A stretch of DNA of 64,000 nucleotides from CALJDF01 sp038121105 (lineage in GTDB: Bacteria > Pseudomonadota > Alphaproteobacteria > SHVP01), in contig JAYONB010000006.1 in NCBI GenBank assembly GCA_038121105.1, positions 62,001 through 126,000 of the forward strand, read 5' to 3'. Shown here one piece after another: positions 35,855 to 46,282 of this stretch. The notes under the pieces were generated by a model, which did not search any database, was not told where the DNA came from, and worked only from the letters and a program-made list of their open reading frames with translations. Numbering within the stretch: position 1 is the stretch's first letter; each line of letters opens with the position of its first letter. Made by a program: the position numbers and the translations under genes.

Positions 35855-37717
35855 GTGCAGGAGATCCTCGACATCACCATGTTCCTGGTGGCCATCGCGT
35901 TTTTGATGGCGGGCTTTCCGGTCGCCTTCACGCTGGCTGGGACCGCGTTGGTGTTCGGCCTGATCGGCTTCGCGATCGGCGTGTTCGACCTGTCTTTCCT
36001 CGGACTTTTCCCGCAGCGCTTGTTTGGGACGATGACCAACGAAGTGCTGATCGCGGTGCCGTTGTTCGTCTTTATGGGCGTGATGCTGGAAAAGTCGAGA
36101 GTGGCCGAAGAGTTGCTGGACAACATGGCCAAATTGTTCGGCACCCTGCGCGGTGGACTGGGCATCTCGGTCGCCGTCGTCGGTGCCTTGCTGGCAGCGT
36201 CGACCGGCATCGTCGGCGCGACCGTCGTCACGATGGGGCTGCTGTCGCTGCCGACCATGCTGCGTCGGGGCTACGACCCTGCGTTGGCGACCGGCACGAT
36301 CGCCGCCGCCGGCACCTTGGGGCAAATCATTCCGCCGTCGATCGTCCTGGTGCTGTTGGGCGACGTGATTTCGTCCGCATTCCAGAACAGCCAATTGGCC
36401 CAAGGCATTTTTTCGCCCGAGACGGTGTCGGTGGGCGATCTATTTGCCGGCGCCCTGCTACCAGGACTGGGCCTGGTGGGAATGTAAGTGCTGTACCAGA
36501 TCGGGGTGGCGTGGTTGCGGCCCGAGTCCTCGCCCGCGATCCCGCGCGAAGAACTGGAGACCGACGCCCGCTCGATCCTCGTCGCCACGCTCAATTCTTT
36601 GGTGCCGCCGATCGCGCTGATCGTGGCGGTGCTGGGGTCGATCCTAACCGGGGTGGCAACCCCAACCGAGGCAGCGGCGGTGGGCGCCATCGGCGCGACG
36701 TTGTTGGCCGGACAACGCCTGAAGGAAGGCGGCGGACTGCCGATTTATGTCGGCGCGCTCTCCGTCGCGGGCTTGTTCATCTTCAACGAGACCTTCGATT
36801 TGCGCCTGAACCGCGAGCGCCCGTTGATCGACGATATCGGCGTGATCCTCGCCTTCGTTCTCTCCGCCGGCGTGGTGTGGGGCTTGGCGGTCAGTCTATG
36901 GCGCACCTTCGGCGCCGAGGTGTTGCGCCCGGTGATGCGCTCGACGACCCAAATCACCTCGATGGTATTCGTCATTCTGGCGGGCGCGGCGCTGTTCTCG
37001 TTGGTGTTCCGCGGACTGGGCGGCGACGAGACGGTCCAGAACCTGTTGACCGACATGCCCGGCGGTGCCGCGGGCGCGATGATCATCGTGATGATCGTGA
37101 TGTTCATCCTGGGTTTCTTCCTCGACTTCATCGAGATCACGTTCGTTGTCGTGCCGATCGTCGCGCCGGTCTTGCTGACGATGGGCCTCGACCCGGTGTG
37201 GCTGGGCGTGATGATGGCAATGAACTTGCAGACATCGTTCCTGACGCCGCCGTTCGGATTTGCGCTGTTTTATTTACGAGGCGTGGCGCCCCCGTCGGTG
37301 CGCACGATGCACATCTACAAGGGCATCATCCCGTTCGTCATTATCCAGGTTATCGCCCTGAGCCTTCTGGCGGCGTTCCCACGGATCGCGACTTGGCTGC
37401 CCGACGTGGTGTACGGCGACGGCACCTCGATCAGCCGGCCAGTAGAAAGCGACACCGACGAGACCTTGGATGGTTTGGATCGGCGGCAGAACCCGGCCAC
37501 GGACGAAGAGCGCGAAGACGACGAATTCAACAAGCTGTTCAATGACGACGAGTCCTCGGAGCGCGATCGCCAAGACGCGATCGACAAGCTGTTCGACGAC
37601 GAAGAACAATCCGAAGCCGACCGGCAGGATGCCGTCGACAAGCTGTTCGAGGACGAGCGCCAAAGCGACGACGAGGCGCAAAAGGAAATCGACGACCTGT
37701 TCGAGGAAGACGACTAA
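35855..37717 (+). pseudogene. TRAP transporter large permease (DctM family), split by an in-frame TAA
   Basis: The frame from GTG 35855 to 37717 encodes a DctM-type large permease of about 620 codons with more than a dozen helices, including MAGFPVAFTLAGTALVFGLI, TGIVGATVVTMGLLSLP and GTLGQIIPPSIVLVLLGD, then in the second part ILTGVATPTEAAAVGAIGA and FLDFIEITFVVVPIV. Codon 211 is TAA at 36485-36487, between GLGLVGM and VLYQIGVAWLRP, where relatives carry Tyr or Leu in the middle of a helix. The second half continues in frame; a GTG directly follows the stop, so reinitiation giving two polypeptides is possible. The tail (from about 37447) is acidic with an 18-residue repeat. It overlaps convergent purN by 4 bases. 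Confidence 0.85.
37529..37714 (+). repeat. 54-base coding tandem repeat in the TRAP permease tail
   Basis: Three consecutive 54-base units (37529-37582, 37583-37636, 37637-37690) and a 24-base partial copy end at the stop codon. Each encodes an 18-residue acidic unit starting N/D-K-L-F or D-K-L-F and containing a D/E-rich turn then R/A-Q-D/K-A/E-I/V; the last copy begins D-D-L-F. The units have diverged in sequence but not in length, which points to selection for periodic spacing. Confidence 0.85.
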
Positions 37718-38322
37718 GTGTTTTTCGGAAGGTCCAATTCGCCGCGCGCGATGCGGCCCAACGTTTCGATCAAAAACAGCTTCTCGCGGGCCTGCACCCG
37801 GGCGGCGAGCGTCTCGACGGTGTCGCCCGGTTCGACCGGGACCGTCGTCTGCGCCAGAACGGGGCCGTGATCGTATTCCTCATCGACGCCGTGAACGGTG
37901 ACCCCGGTGGTCGTCTCACCGGCCGCCAGCACCGCTCGATGAACGTTCATGCCATACATGCCCTTGCCACCGAACTTGGGCAGTAGGGCGGGATGGGTGT
38001 TGACGATGCGCCCGTCGAACGCCGCCAAAACAGCAGGGCCGAGCATCTTGAGATAGCCCGCGAGGACGACGAGATCGACGTTGGCGGTCTTGAGGGCGAT
38101 CGCGATCGCCGCATCGGCCGCGACGGCATCGCCTTCGGTCTTGGCGCTGATGTGTCGGGCGGGGATGCCAAGGCGTTGCGCGCGGTCGAAAACCCCGGCT
38201 TTCCCGTTGTTGCCGATCACGATGGCGGGATCGAGGTCGAGGTCACCGGCTTGGCAGGCGGCTACCACGGCTTCGAAGGTGGAGCCGGCGCCCGAGGCGA
38301 GAAAGCCGATCCGGCGGATCAT
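37714..38322 (-). CDS. purN: Phosphoribosylglycinamide formyltransferase
   Basis: PurN transfers a formyl group from 10-formyltetrahydrofolate to GAR in purine synthesis. The 202-residue protein has SGAGSTFEAVVAAC for phosphate binding and the catalytic set Asn108, His110 (IVNTHPALLPKFGGKG) and Asp151 (VDEEYDHGPV). Its usual partner purM is not adjacent; instead it follows parC by 12 bases on the same strand. It overlaps the TRAP permease stop on the other strand. Confidence 0.93.
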   Translation of the reverse strand: MIRRIGFLASGAGSTFEAVVAACQAGDLDLDPAIVIGNNGKAGVFDRAQRLGIPARHISAKTEGDAVAADAAIAIALKTANVDLVVLAGYLKMLGPAVLAAFDGRIVNTHPALLPKFGGKGMYGMNVHRAVLAAGETTTGVTVHGVDEEYDHGPVLAQTTVPVEPGDTVETLAARVQAREKLFLIETLGRIARGELDLPKNT

Positions 38323-38334
38323 CGCCAGGCCCGA

Positions 38335-40599
<2,265 letters not shown>

Positions 40600-40632
40600 G
40601 TCTTACGTCCAAGTCCTGGAGTTGAAAGAGGC

Positions 40633-40658
40633 CCCTCCCCCGGCGGACCGGGGGAGGG
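40633..40658. repeat. Intergenic GC-rich hairpin between parC and recO
   Basis: An 11-base-pair perfect stem (40633-40643 with 40648-40658) encloses CGGA. The arms have the composition CCCTCCCCCGG / CCGGGGGAGGG, similar to other palindromes at 42852, 42940 and 58901. There is no T-run, so it looks like a dispersed repeat rather than an intrinsic terminator. Confidence 0.6.
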
Positions 40659-40697
40659 AGAGACGACGTCTCTGAGAAGTACCTTTGCAACAGCACC

Positions 40698-41444
40698 TTA
40701 TATACCAGATATTGTGCCAAAATGCGAAAGACGATCTACAAGTCGTAGGCGTGCCGGGGGCAGGTGGCCGCCGTGCGGTTCCAGGACGTGGTGGGTCAGA
40801 AAATGCCCGGTGAGGCGGAGCCCGGCCGTCAGGGCCGCGGCATCGGGCGCGGTCTCGGCGCCGTCGGCGCGCAAAAATTCCGGCAATATCAGGAGCTTAT
40901 CTTTGTAGGGCAGGCCCGCCTCGGCGGACACCGCCCGGCCCGAACGGGGCGAGACGTAGATCAAATCCTCGGTCGTGCCGGTACTGGCGCAATGGCCGAG
41001 ATCCAGCCCATAGCCGAGATCGGTCAACAGCGCCAATTCCCACCGCACATAGGCTTGCGCCCAGGCCGGGTCATGGTCGAGCGAGTCCATCAAGGCGCAA
41101 AAATCGGCATAGACCTCGGGGTGGCTTTCGCGTTCCGGCAAGGCCGCTTCGACCACCGCGGCGGCGGCGGTGAGCGCACCGAGCCGGCCCGCATCGTCGA
41201 GCCATGCGGCGGCGCGCGCCGCTAAGAGTTCGACGGTGAAACTGCCCAAGTGTTCGTCGAGCCGGCCGCGCCACGACACGCGGACTTGGTTGCCCGCTTG
41301 CAAGTTGCCGCGTTGGCGCCGCCCCGACCCGCCGCGCACCAAGCCGGCATGCCGGCCGTGTTCGGGCGTGAGCACGTGCACGATCGCCCCGCCCTCGCCG
41401 TACTTGCGGGCGGACAACACGATGGCATCGTCGGTCCATTGCAT
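40698..41444 (-). CDS. recO: DNA repair protein RecO
   Basis: RecO helps RecR and RecF load RecA on SSB-coated single-stranded DNA. The 248-residue protein shows the N-terminal OB fold (DDAIVLSARKYGEGGAIVHVLTPEHGRHAGLV) and a helical C-terminal domain (ELALLTDLGYGLDLGHCASTG). The zinc cysteines of some RecO proteins are absent apart from that Cys. It is the last gene of the rnc-era-recO group, but a 474-base gap separates it from era, so it may have its own promoter. Confidence 0.9.
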   Translation of the reverse strand: MQWTDDAIVLSARKYGEGGAIVHVLTPEHGRHAGLVRGGSGRRQRGNLQAGNQVRVSWRGRLDEHLGSFTVELLAARAAAWLDDAGRLGALTAAAAVVEAALPERESHPEVYADFCALMDSLDHDPAWAQAYVRWELALLTDLGYGLDLGHCASTGTTEDLIYVSPRSGRAVSAEAGLPYKDKLLILPEFLRADGAETAPDAAALTAGLRLTGHFLTHHVLEPHGGHLPPARLRLVDRLSHFGTISGI

Positions 41445-41918
41445 TTAACGCCCTTCGCGCCTTTCGTGCGCTTCGTGACGCGGCCCGAGGGGCCGCGCCT
41501 CAGAATGACGGGTTATGGCGCGCGCACCACGCCGCTGCACGCCGGGATGACGGGGTACGGGACGCAGCACGGCGGGCTGCGCCGCGCGGCGCCGTGCGAT
41601 AAAAAAACGCGAAATTACCAAACGAAGCCAAAGAAACGTGGAAAAACAAATACTTGGCATTTTGGAACGACGAACGAAGCCAAATAGATGTGTGGGGTCA
41701 TGGGGTTAAGTGCGTTTGGTCCTTGGCCGAGGTGCTCGAGCTTTCCGTTGGATGAAATTGCAGGCCGATTCTATGCCGGATTCGGTGCGGCGACGAATCA
41801 ACTTCTCGGTCCCCATCGCTTTTGGGATCGTTCGACACGCTCATGGCAAGCGCCGTGTAGGAACAGCCCGGCGGGGCGTGCGGGCACTAGCCGCCCTAGA
41901 GGGGGCGCTTGTTCTGCC
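41445..41918. other. 474-base intergenic region between recO and era with repeats and an AT-rich island
   Basis: No convincing gene lies here; the longer frames, such as 41710-41922 on plus, overlap era and look like antisense. It contains a perfect hairpin CGCGGCCC-GAG-GGGCCGCG (41479-41497), two copies of G(A/G)ATGACGGG (41503-41512 and 41545-41554), and a locally AT-rich stretch (41601-41690) holding two copies of AACGAAGCCAAA (41621-41632 and 41673-41684), 52 bases apart. It could carry the recO promoter on the minus strand or a remnant of a mobile sequence. Confidence 0.55.
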
Positions 41919-42833
41919 CTAACCCTTGGGGAAGTCCAGACCCATGGCTTGGTAGCGTTCGGGGTCGTCGACCCAGTTGTCGCGGACTTTGACGAAGAGG
42001 AAGAGGTGGACGCGGCGTTCGAACAGGGATTCGAGTTCGCGGCGGGCGTCTTCGCCGACCTTTTTGATTTGTTGGCCGCCCTTGCCGAGGACGATCTTTT
42101 TTTGCGAATCGCGGCGCACGTAGACGACTTGGTCGATCTTGACCGAGCCGTCGGGGCGTTCTTCCCAGGTTTCGGTTTCGACGGTCAACGCGTAGGGCAG
42201 TTCCTGGCGTAGGCCCATGAACAGCTTTTCGCGGGTGATCTCGGCGGCGAGTTGGCGCAAGGGGATTTCCGAGACTTGGTCTTCGGGGTAGTGCCACGGG
42301 CCCTGGGGCGCGTGGGCGGCGAGGTCGTCGAGGAGATCGGTGACGCCGTCGCCGTTCATGGCCGAAACCATGAAGACCGATTCGGCGATGCCTTGGGCAT
42401 CGATCCAGGCCGTGAGTTCGAGCAGGCGGTCGCGGGGTACGGCGTCGATCTTGTTGAACACGACGACGGCGCGGCGGCCTTGGTCCTTGAGGGTGGCGAC
42501 GATGGCTTGGGCATCGCGATCGGGCAGACCGTTGCGCGCGGCCTGGGCGTCGATCAGCAGGACGAGGCCGTCGTTTTCGGCGGCCCCACTCCAGGCCGCC
42601 TCGACCATCGCGCGTTCCAGGCGGCGCTTGGGCGCGAAGATCCCCGGGGTGTCGACGAACACCAACTGCGCCGTGCCGTGCAGCGCGATGCCGACGATAC
42701 GGTTTCGGGTGGTCTGCACCTTGGGGGTGACGATCGCGATCTTGGCGCCGACGACGCGGTTGAGCAGCGTCGATTTGCCGGCATTGGGCGCACCGATGAT
42801 CGCGAAAAAGCCGCAACGGGTGTCGTCGGTCAT
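41919..42833 (-). CDS. era: GTPase Era
   Basis: Era binds the 3' end of 16S rRNA and assists 30S assembly. The 304-residue protein has the GTPase motifs GAPNAGKSTLLNR (G1), VDTPGIF (G3) and FNKID (G4), and a C-terminal KH domain with KKIVLGKGGQQIKKVG. I chose ATG 42833, at the MTDDTRCGFFAIIGAP opening; the frame stays open far upstream without conservation. It lies downstream of rnc, separated by 199 bases of palindromic repeats. Confidence 0.95.
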   Translation of the reverse strand: MTDDTRCGFFAIIGAPNAGKSTLLNRVVGAKIAIVTPKVQTTRNRIVGIALHGTAQLVFVDTPGIFAPKRRLERAMVEAAWSGAAENDGLVLLIDAQAARNGLPDRDAQAIVATLKDQGRRAVVVFNKIDAVPRDRLLELTAWIDAQGIAESVFMVSAMNGDGVTDLLDDLAAHAPQGPWHYPEDQVSEIPLRQLAAEITREKLFMGLRQELPYALTVETETWEERPDGSVKIDQVVYVRRDSQKKIVLGKGGQQIKKVGEDARRELESLFERRVHLFLFVKVRDNWVDDPERYQAMGLDFPKG

Positions 42834-42851
42834 GTTTGGGATCGCTTCGCC

Positions 42852-42888
42852 TCCTCTCCCTTCGCGAAGGGGAGGATGTAGGAGAGGG
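42852..42888. repeat. Imperfect palindrome between era and rnc
   Basis: The segment CCTCTCCCTTCG / CGAAGGGGAGG (42853-42874) folds into a hairpin with one bulge, and a second GGAGAGGG (42881-42888) can pair alternatively with CCTCTCCC. It sits 54 bases from a perfect 24-base palindrome in the same gap. Confidence 0.5.
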
Positions 42889-42922
42889 TTGTTGCGGGCG
42901 GGAACGGGGCGGGATGGTATGA

Positions 42923-42963
42923 GCCGACCCCCTCCCTGCCCTCCCCCTGTCGACAGGGGGAGG
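42923..42963. repeat. Dispersed repeat copy A with a 24-base perfect palindrome
   Basis: Positions 42940-42963 form a perfect palindrome centred on GTCGAC with arms CCTCCCCCTGTC / GACAGGGGGAGG. The 38 bases 42923-42960 match 58887-58924 at 33 positions in the same orientation, showing that this is one copy of a repeat present at least twice in the window. Confidence 0.75.
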
Positions 42964-43032
42964 AGGAAAGTTGTGACTTCCGTGCCAATGCTTGGGTTGT
43001 CGGTGCGATCGCCCGAGTTTTTTGGTGCGCGG

Positions 43033-43734
43033 TCATTCTTCTTCGTCTTTGGTGAGGGATTCGAGGAGGGCGGCGGCGGCGGCTTGTTGGGCGCGGCGTT
43101 TGGAGGAGCCCTCGCCGTTGACGGCGGGATGGCCCTCGAGCGAGGCGGCCACGACGAAGTGCGGATCGTGCGCCGGGCCGGACCGATCGACCTCCTCGTA
43201 CATCGGCGGGTGCAAACCCGCGGCGTGCGCCCATTCCTGCAGCGCGGTCTTGGCGTCGCGGCGGGCCTGACCGTCGGTCCCGACGAGCGAATCCCAATGG
43301 GCATGAATGAAGGTGGCGGCAGCCTCGAGCCCGCCGTCGAGATAGATCGCGGCGATCACGGCCTCGCACCCGTCGGCGAGCAAGGCGGATTTGTTGCGCC
43401 CGCCGGAGTTTTCTTCGGCCTTGGCCATGCGCAAATAGGCGCCGAGGTCGAGCTTGCGGGCGACCTTGGCCAAGGTCTCGCGCCGTACCAGGCTGTTGTA
43501 GCGCCGCGCCAGGCCACCGGCATCCGAATCGGGGAAGGTCTCCAGCAGGTGGTCGGCGATCACCAGGCCGAGCACCCGGTCGCCGAGAAACTCGAGCCGT
43601 TCGTTGTCGGGGCCGTGCGTTTTTTTGCGGCCCCCATCGAGACTGGCGTGCGTCAGCGCTTCGGTGAGGAGCGCGGGATCGCGAAACCGGTAGCCCAGAC
43701 GCGTTGCGAAATCGTCCTTGGGCGTCGACGGCAT
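43033..43734 (-). CDS. rnc: Ribonuclease III
   Basis: RNase III cleaves double-stranded RNA in rRNA and mRNA maturation. The 233-residue protein has the signature NERLEFLGDRVLGLVIADHL with metal-binding acidic residues, DGCEAVIAAIYLDGG as the second acidic motif, and a C-terminal double-stranded RNA-binding domain (about 160-228: TALQEWAHAAGLHPP through SSKRRAQQAAAAALLESL). It follows lepB by 6 bases. The pair lepB-rnc upstream of era is conserved. Confidence 0.95.
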   Translation of the reverse strand: MPSTPKDDFATRLGYRFRDPALLTEALTHASLDGGRKKTHGPDNERLEFLGDRVLGLVIADHLLETFPDSDAGGLARRYNSLVRRETLAKVARKLDLGAYLRMAKAEENSGGRNKSALLADGCEAVIAAIYLDGGLEAAATFIHAHWDSLVGTDGQARRDAKTALQEWAHAAGLHPPMYEEVDRSGPAHDPHFVVAASLEGHPAVNGEGSSKRRAQQAAAAALLESLTKDEEE

Positions 43735-43740
43735 ACGCGA

Positions 43741-44493
43741 TTAGAACTCTTGGACGGTTTTGAACAGCCGGTTCCAGCGAATGCTTTTCCAGAACCGGAT
43801 GTAGTGCCCGGTGCCGTTGGTCGAGAGGAACATGATTTCGGCGCGGCCGACGAGGTTCTCCGCGGGCACCTGCCCGACCGCGAAGGTGACGCGGCTGTCT
43901 TGGGAATCGTCGCGGTTGTCGCCCATCATGAAATAGAATCCCTCGCGCACCTGATAGACCGATGTGTTGTCGAGCGGACCGTTCGGCGTTTGATCGAGCG
44001 TGCGGTAGGAGCGGCCGTTGGGCAGGGTTTCGATGAACTGCGGGATGGAAACGTCGACGCCGTCGCGCCGAGTAAAGCGGAAGTCGTCGGTGCGTTCGCG
44101 TTTGACCGGCTCGCCGTTGATATGCAGGACGCTTTCGATCATTTGAATGCGATCGCCGGGCAGCCCGATGACGCGCTTGATGAAATCGGTCGACGGATCG
44201 CTAGGCAGTTTGAAGACCACGACGTCGCCGCGCTCGGGCCGATCGCCCAGCACGCGACCGGAAAACAGGTCGGGGCCAAACGGGAGCGAATAGCGACTGT
44301 AGCCGTAGGAAAATTTGGAGACGAAGAGATAGTCGCCCACCAAGAGGGTCGGGATCATGGAGCCCGAGGGGATGTTGAACGGCTCGTACGCAAAAGTCCG
44401 GATCACGACCGCGATCAGGACGGCGTAGATCAGAGTCCGAATAAGCTCGCCAACTCCTCCTTTGCCCTTGCGGGCCGCACGCGTACTCGACAC
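43741..44493 (-). CDS. lepB: Signal peptidase I
   Basis: LepB cleaves Sec and Tat signal peptides at the outer face of the inner membrane. The 250-residue protein has one N-terminal anchor (IRTLIYAVLIAVVIRTF), the catalytic Ser45 in FNIPSGSMIPTL, and the general base Lys106 in DFIKRVIGLPGDRI, followed by GDNRDDSQDSR. The single-anchor form and length are usual for alphaproteobacteria. It follows acpS by 20 bases and precedes rnc by 6. Confidence 0.95.
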   Translation of the reverse strand: MSSTRAARKGKGGVGELIRTLIYAVLIAVVIRTFAYEPFNIPSGSMIPTLLVGDYLFVSKFSYGYSRYSLPFGPDLFSGRVLGDRPERGDVVVFKLPSDPSTDFIKRVIGLPGDRIQMIESVLHINGEPVKRERTDDFRFTRRDGVDVSIPQFIETLPNGRSYRTLDQTPNGPLDNTSVYQVREGFYFMMGDNRDDSQDSRVTFAVGQVPAENLVGRAEIMFLSTNGTGHYIRFWKSIRWNRLFKTVQEF

Positions 44494-44513
44494 TAAAACG
44501 ATTCCTTTGTGGC

Positions 44514-44927
44514 TTAAGCGGTTGCTGCGTCGGCCGGCACGACCGTGATCACGACGATCGCCTGGGCGAGCGGGTGGTCGTCGGTGATGGTGAGATCTAT
44601 CTGTGCCTTCATGCCCGGCGGGAGCATTTCCTGCAAGCGTTTCTGCGCGCCGCCTGTCAATTCCATGGTGGGCTTGCCCGACGGCAGGTTCACGACACCG
44701 AGATCGCGCCAGAAGACGCCGCGGCGAAATCCGGTGCCGAGCGCCTTGGAGCAGGCCTCTTTGGCGGCGAAGCGCTTGGCATAGGAGGCCGCGCGGTTGG
44801 CGCGACGGTCGGATTTGCGTTGCTCGACCGGCGTGAAACAGCGCTGAACGAAACGATCGCCGAAACGTTCCAGCGTCTTTTCGACGCGCCGGATGTCGAT
44901 GAGATCGCTGCCCAGACCGATGATCAT
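44514..44927 (-). CDS. acpS: Holo-[acyl-carrier-protein] synthase
   Basis: AcpS transfers the 4'-phosphopantetheine arm from CoA to apo-ACP. The 137-residue protein starts MIIGLGSDLIDIRRVEKTL, with the conserved Asp in GSDLIDI, and has YAKRFAAKEACSKALGTGF, the second metal/CoA motif with Glu. I chose ATG 44927, since the frame extends upstream only as an antisense-like sequence inside pdxJ. It lies between pdxJ (17-base gap) and lepB. Confidence 0.95.
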   Translation of the reverse strand: MIIGLGSDLIDIRRVEKTLERFGDRFVQRCFTPVEQRKSDRRANRAASYAKRFAAKEACSKALGTGFRRGVFWRDLGVVNLPSGKPTMELTGGAQKRLQEMLPPGMKAQIDLTITDDHPLAQAIVVITVVPADAATA

Positions 44928-44944
44928 GTGTTGGTCCGCCGCGC

Positions 44945-45697
44945 CTAGGCGCTGCGCGCGCCGCCGGTATCGGCGCGGGCGCGGTCCATGATGGCGCGCA
45001 TGCGTTTGATCGCCGAGTCGAGTCCGCCGAAGATCGCTTCGCCGATCAAAAAATGCCCGATGTTGAGTTCGACGACGTTGGGAATTTCGGCAATCGGGCT
45101 GGCGGTCTCGAAGGACAGACCATGGCCGGCGTGGCATTCCAAACCGAGGTCTTGGGCGACAGCCGCGGCGTGCACGATGCGTTCGAGTTCTTCGTCGCGC
45201 GCCGCCCCTTCGGCATGACAATAGGCGCCGGTGTGGAGCTCGACGACCGGCGCGCCCACGCGTTCGGCGGCTTCGAGCTGCAGCTGGTCGGGCGCGATGA
45301 ACAACGAGACGCGAATGCCCGCGTCTTTGAGCCGCGAGATATAGGGGCGGAGTTCGTTTTGGGCGCGGTGAACCTCGAGACCGCCTTCGGTGGTGCGCTC
45401 CTCGCGGCGTTCGGGCACGAGGCAGGCCGCGTGCGGCGTGTGGCGCAACGCGATCTCGAGCATTTCTTCGGTCGCGGCCATTTCGAGGTTGAGCGGGAGC
45501 GTGATTTCCTGACCCAGGCGTTCGATGTCGGCGTCGGAGATATGGCGGCGATCTTCGCGCAAGTGGGCGGTGATGCCGTCGGCGCCGGCATCGGCCGCCA
45601 TGCGCGCGGCGCGCACCGGATCGGGGTGCGGACCGCCCCGGGCATTTCGGATGGTGGCGACGTGATCGATATTCACGCCGAGGCGCAATCGGGTCAT
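44945..45697 (-). CDS. pdxJ: Pyridoxine 5'-phosphate synthase
   Basis: PdxJ condenses 1-deoxyxylulose 5-phosphate and 3-amino-2-oxopropyl phosphate to pyridoxine 5'-phosphate. The 250-residue TIM barrel opens LRLGVNIDHVATIRNARGG and has DGITAHLREDRRHI and the ending ELNIGHFLIGEAIFGGL, all diagnostic. Its start overlaps the DUF2062 gene stop by 4 bases. pdxJ-acpS is a long-conserved pair. Confidence 0.95.
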   Translation of the reverse strand: MTRLRLGVNIDHVATIRNARGGPHPDPVRAARMAADAGADGITAHLREDRRHISDADIERLGQEITLPLNLEMAATEEMLEIALRHTPHAACLVPERREERTTEGGLEVHRAQNELRPYISRLKDAGIRVSLFIAPDQLQLEAAERVGAPVVELHTGAYCHAEGAARDEELERIVHAAAVAQDLGLECHAGHGLSFETASPIAEIPNVVELNIGHFLIGEAIFGGLDSAIKRMRAIMDRARADTGGARSA

Positions 45698-46278
45698 GGC
45701 GAGTTCTCTTTGGCGGCGGCTTCCATCATGCCTTTGCGTTGGATCATCCGTTGGCGGGCGAGGCGCTCCATCCGGTGACGACGGGAGGTCCGATAGGAAC
45801 GGATGACATAGCGCAAGGGGTAGTAGGATACGAAGCCGACGACGATCGCGGTCGGGATGCTGCCGACGAGGGTCGGCACGAAGACATCGATCAGATCGTC
45901 GAATACCGATGTTTGCGAGATCGCTTCGGGGATCTTTTCGTCTCTACCCAAGATCCAATGGCCGACCTGGATGTCCCACAAGAAGATCGGCGGGAAGGTC
46001 CAGGGATTGCCGATCGCCGTGCCCAACGCCGAGGAAAACAGGTTGCCGCCCAAGGCCCACGCGATGAGTGCTGCGACGATCAGATGAAAGCCCATCAGCG
46101 GCGTGAACGAAACCGCGATGCCGCAGGTGAGCCCCATGGCGATGCTCTCGGGCGAGCCCGGCAAGCGCGCGACGCGGTGGCGCAGATAGGAGAACGAACG
46201 GCCCCACCCGGCGCGCGGCCAGACGACATTGCGCGCGTGATAGAGAACGGTTCGACGTTTGCGGGGCTTGAACAGCAT
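45694..46278 (-). CDS. DUF2062 membrane protein
   Basis: This 194-residue protein belongs to DUF2062, small inner-membrane proteins of unknown function. The family core is visible: SPESIAMGLTCGIAVSFTPLMGFH, ALGTAIGNPWTFPPIFLWD and a last hydrophobic segment VPTLVGSIPTAIVVGFVSYYP, followed by a basic tail. It sits between pyrE (4-base gap) and pdxJ (4-base overlap), its usual place in alphaproteobacteria. Confidence 0.85.
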   Translation of the reverse strand: MLFKPRKRRTVLYHARNVVWPRAGWGRSFSYLRHRVARLPGSPESIAMGLTCGIAVSFTPLMGFHLIVAALIAWALGGNLFSSALGTAIGNPWTFPPIFLWDIQVGHWILGRDEKIPEAISQTSVFDDLIDVFVPTLVGSIPTAIVVGFVSYYPLRYVIRSYRTSRRHRMERLARQRMIQRKGMMEAAAKENSP

Positions 46279-46282
46279 GGCG

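Noticed and set aside
32692..36487. TAA reassigned to an amino acid
   Set aside because: Several intact genes in the window (ribH, hemA, hemB, yceD and the small membrane protein) end at TAA at the expected family length, so TAA is a normal stop here.
37529..37714. Tandem repeat as a CRISPR or VNTR
   Set aside because: The units are in frame, encode a periodic peptide, differ in sequence and have no spacers.
41710..41922. Small plus-strand frame of 70 codons in the recO-era gap
   Set aside because: It has no ribosome site, runs into era antisense and shows no protein-like pattern.
42340..44496. Long plus-strand frame of 718 codons opposite era, rnc and lepB
   Set aside because: It crosses three known genes and two intergenic repeats on the opposite strand and shows no protein motif.
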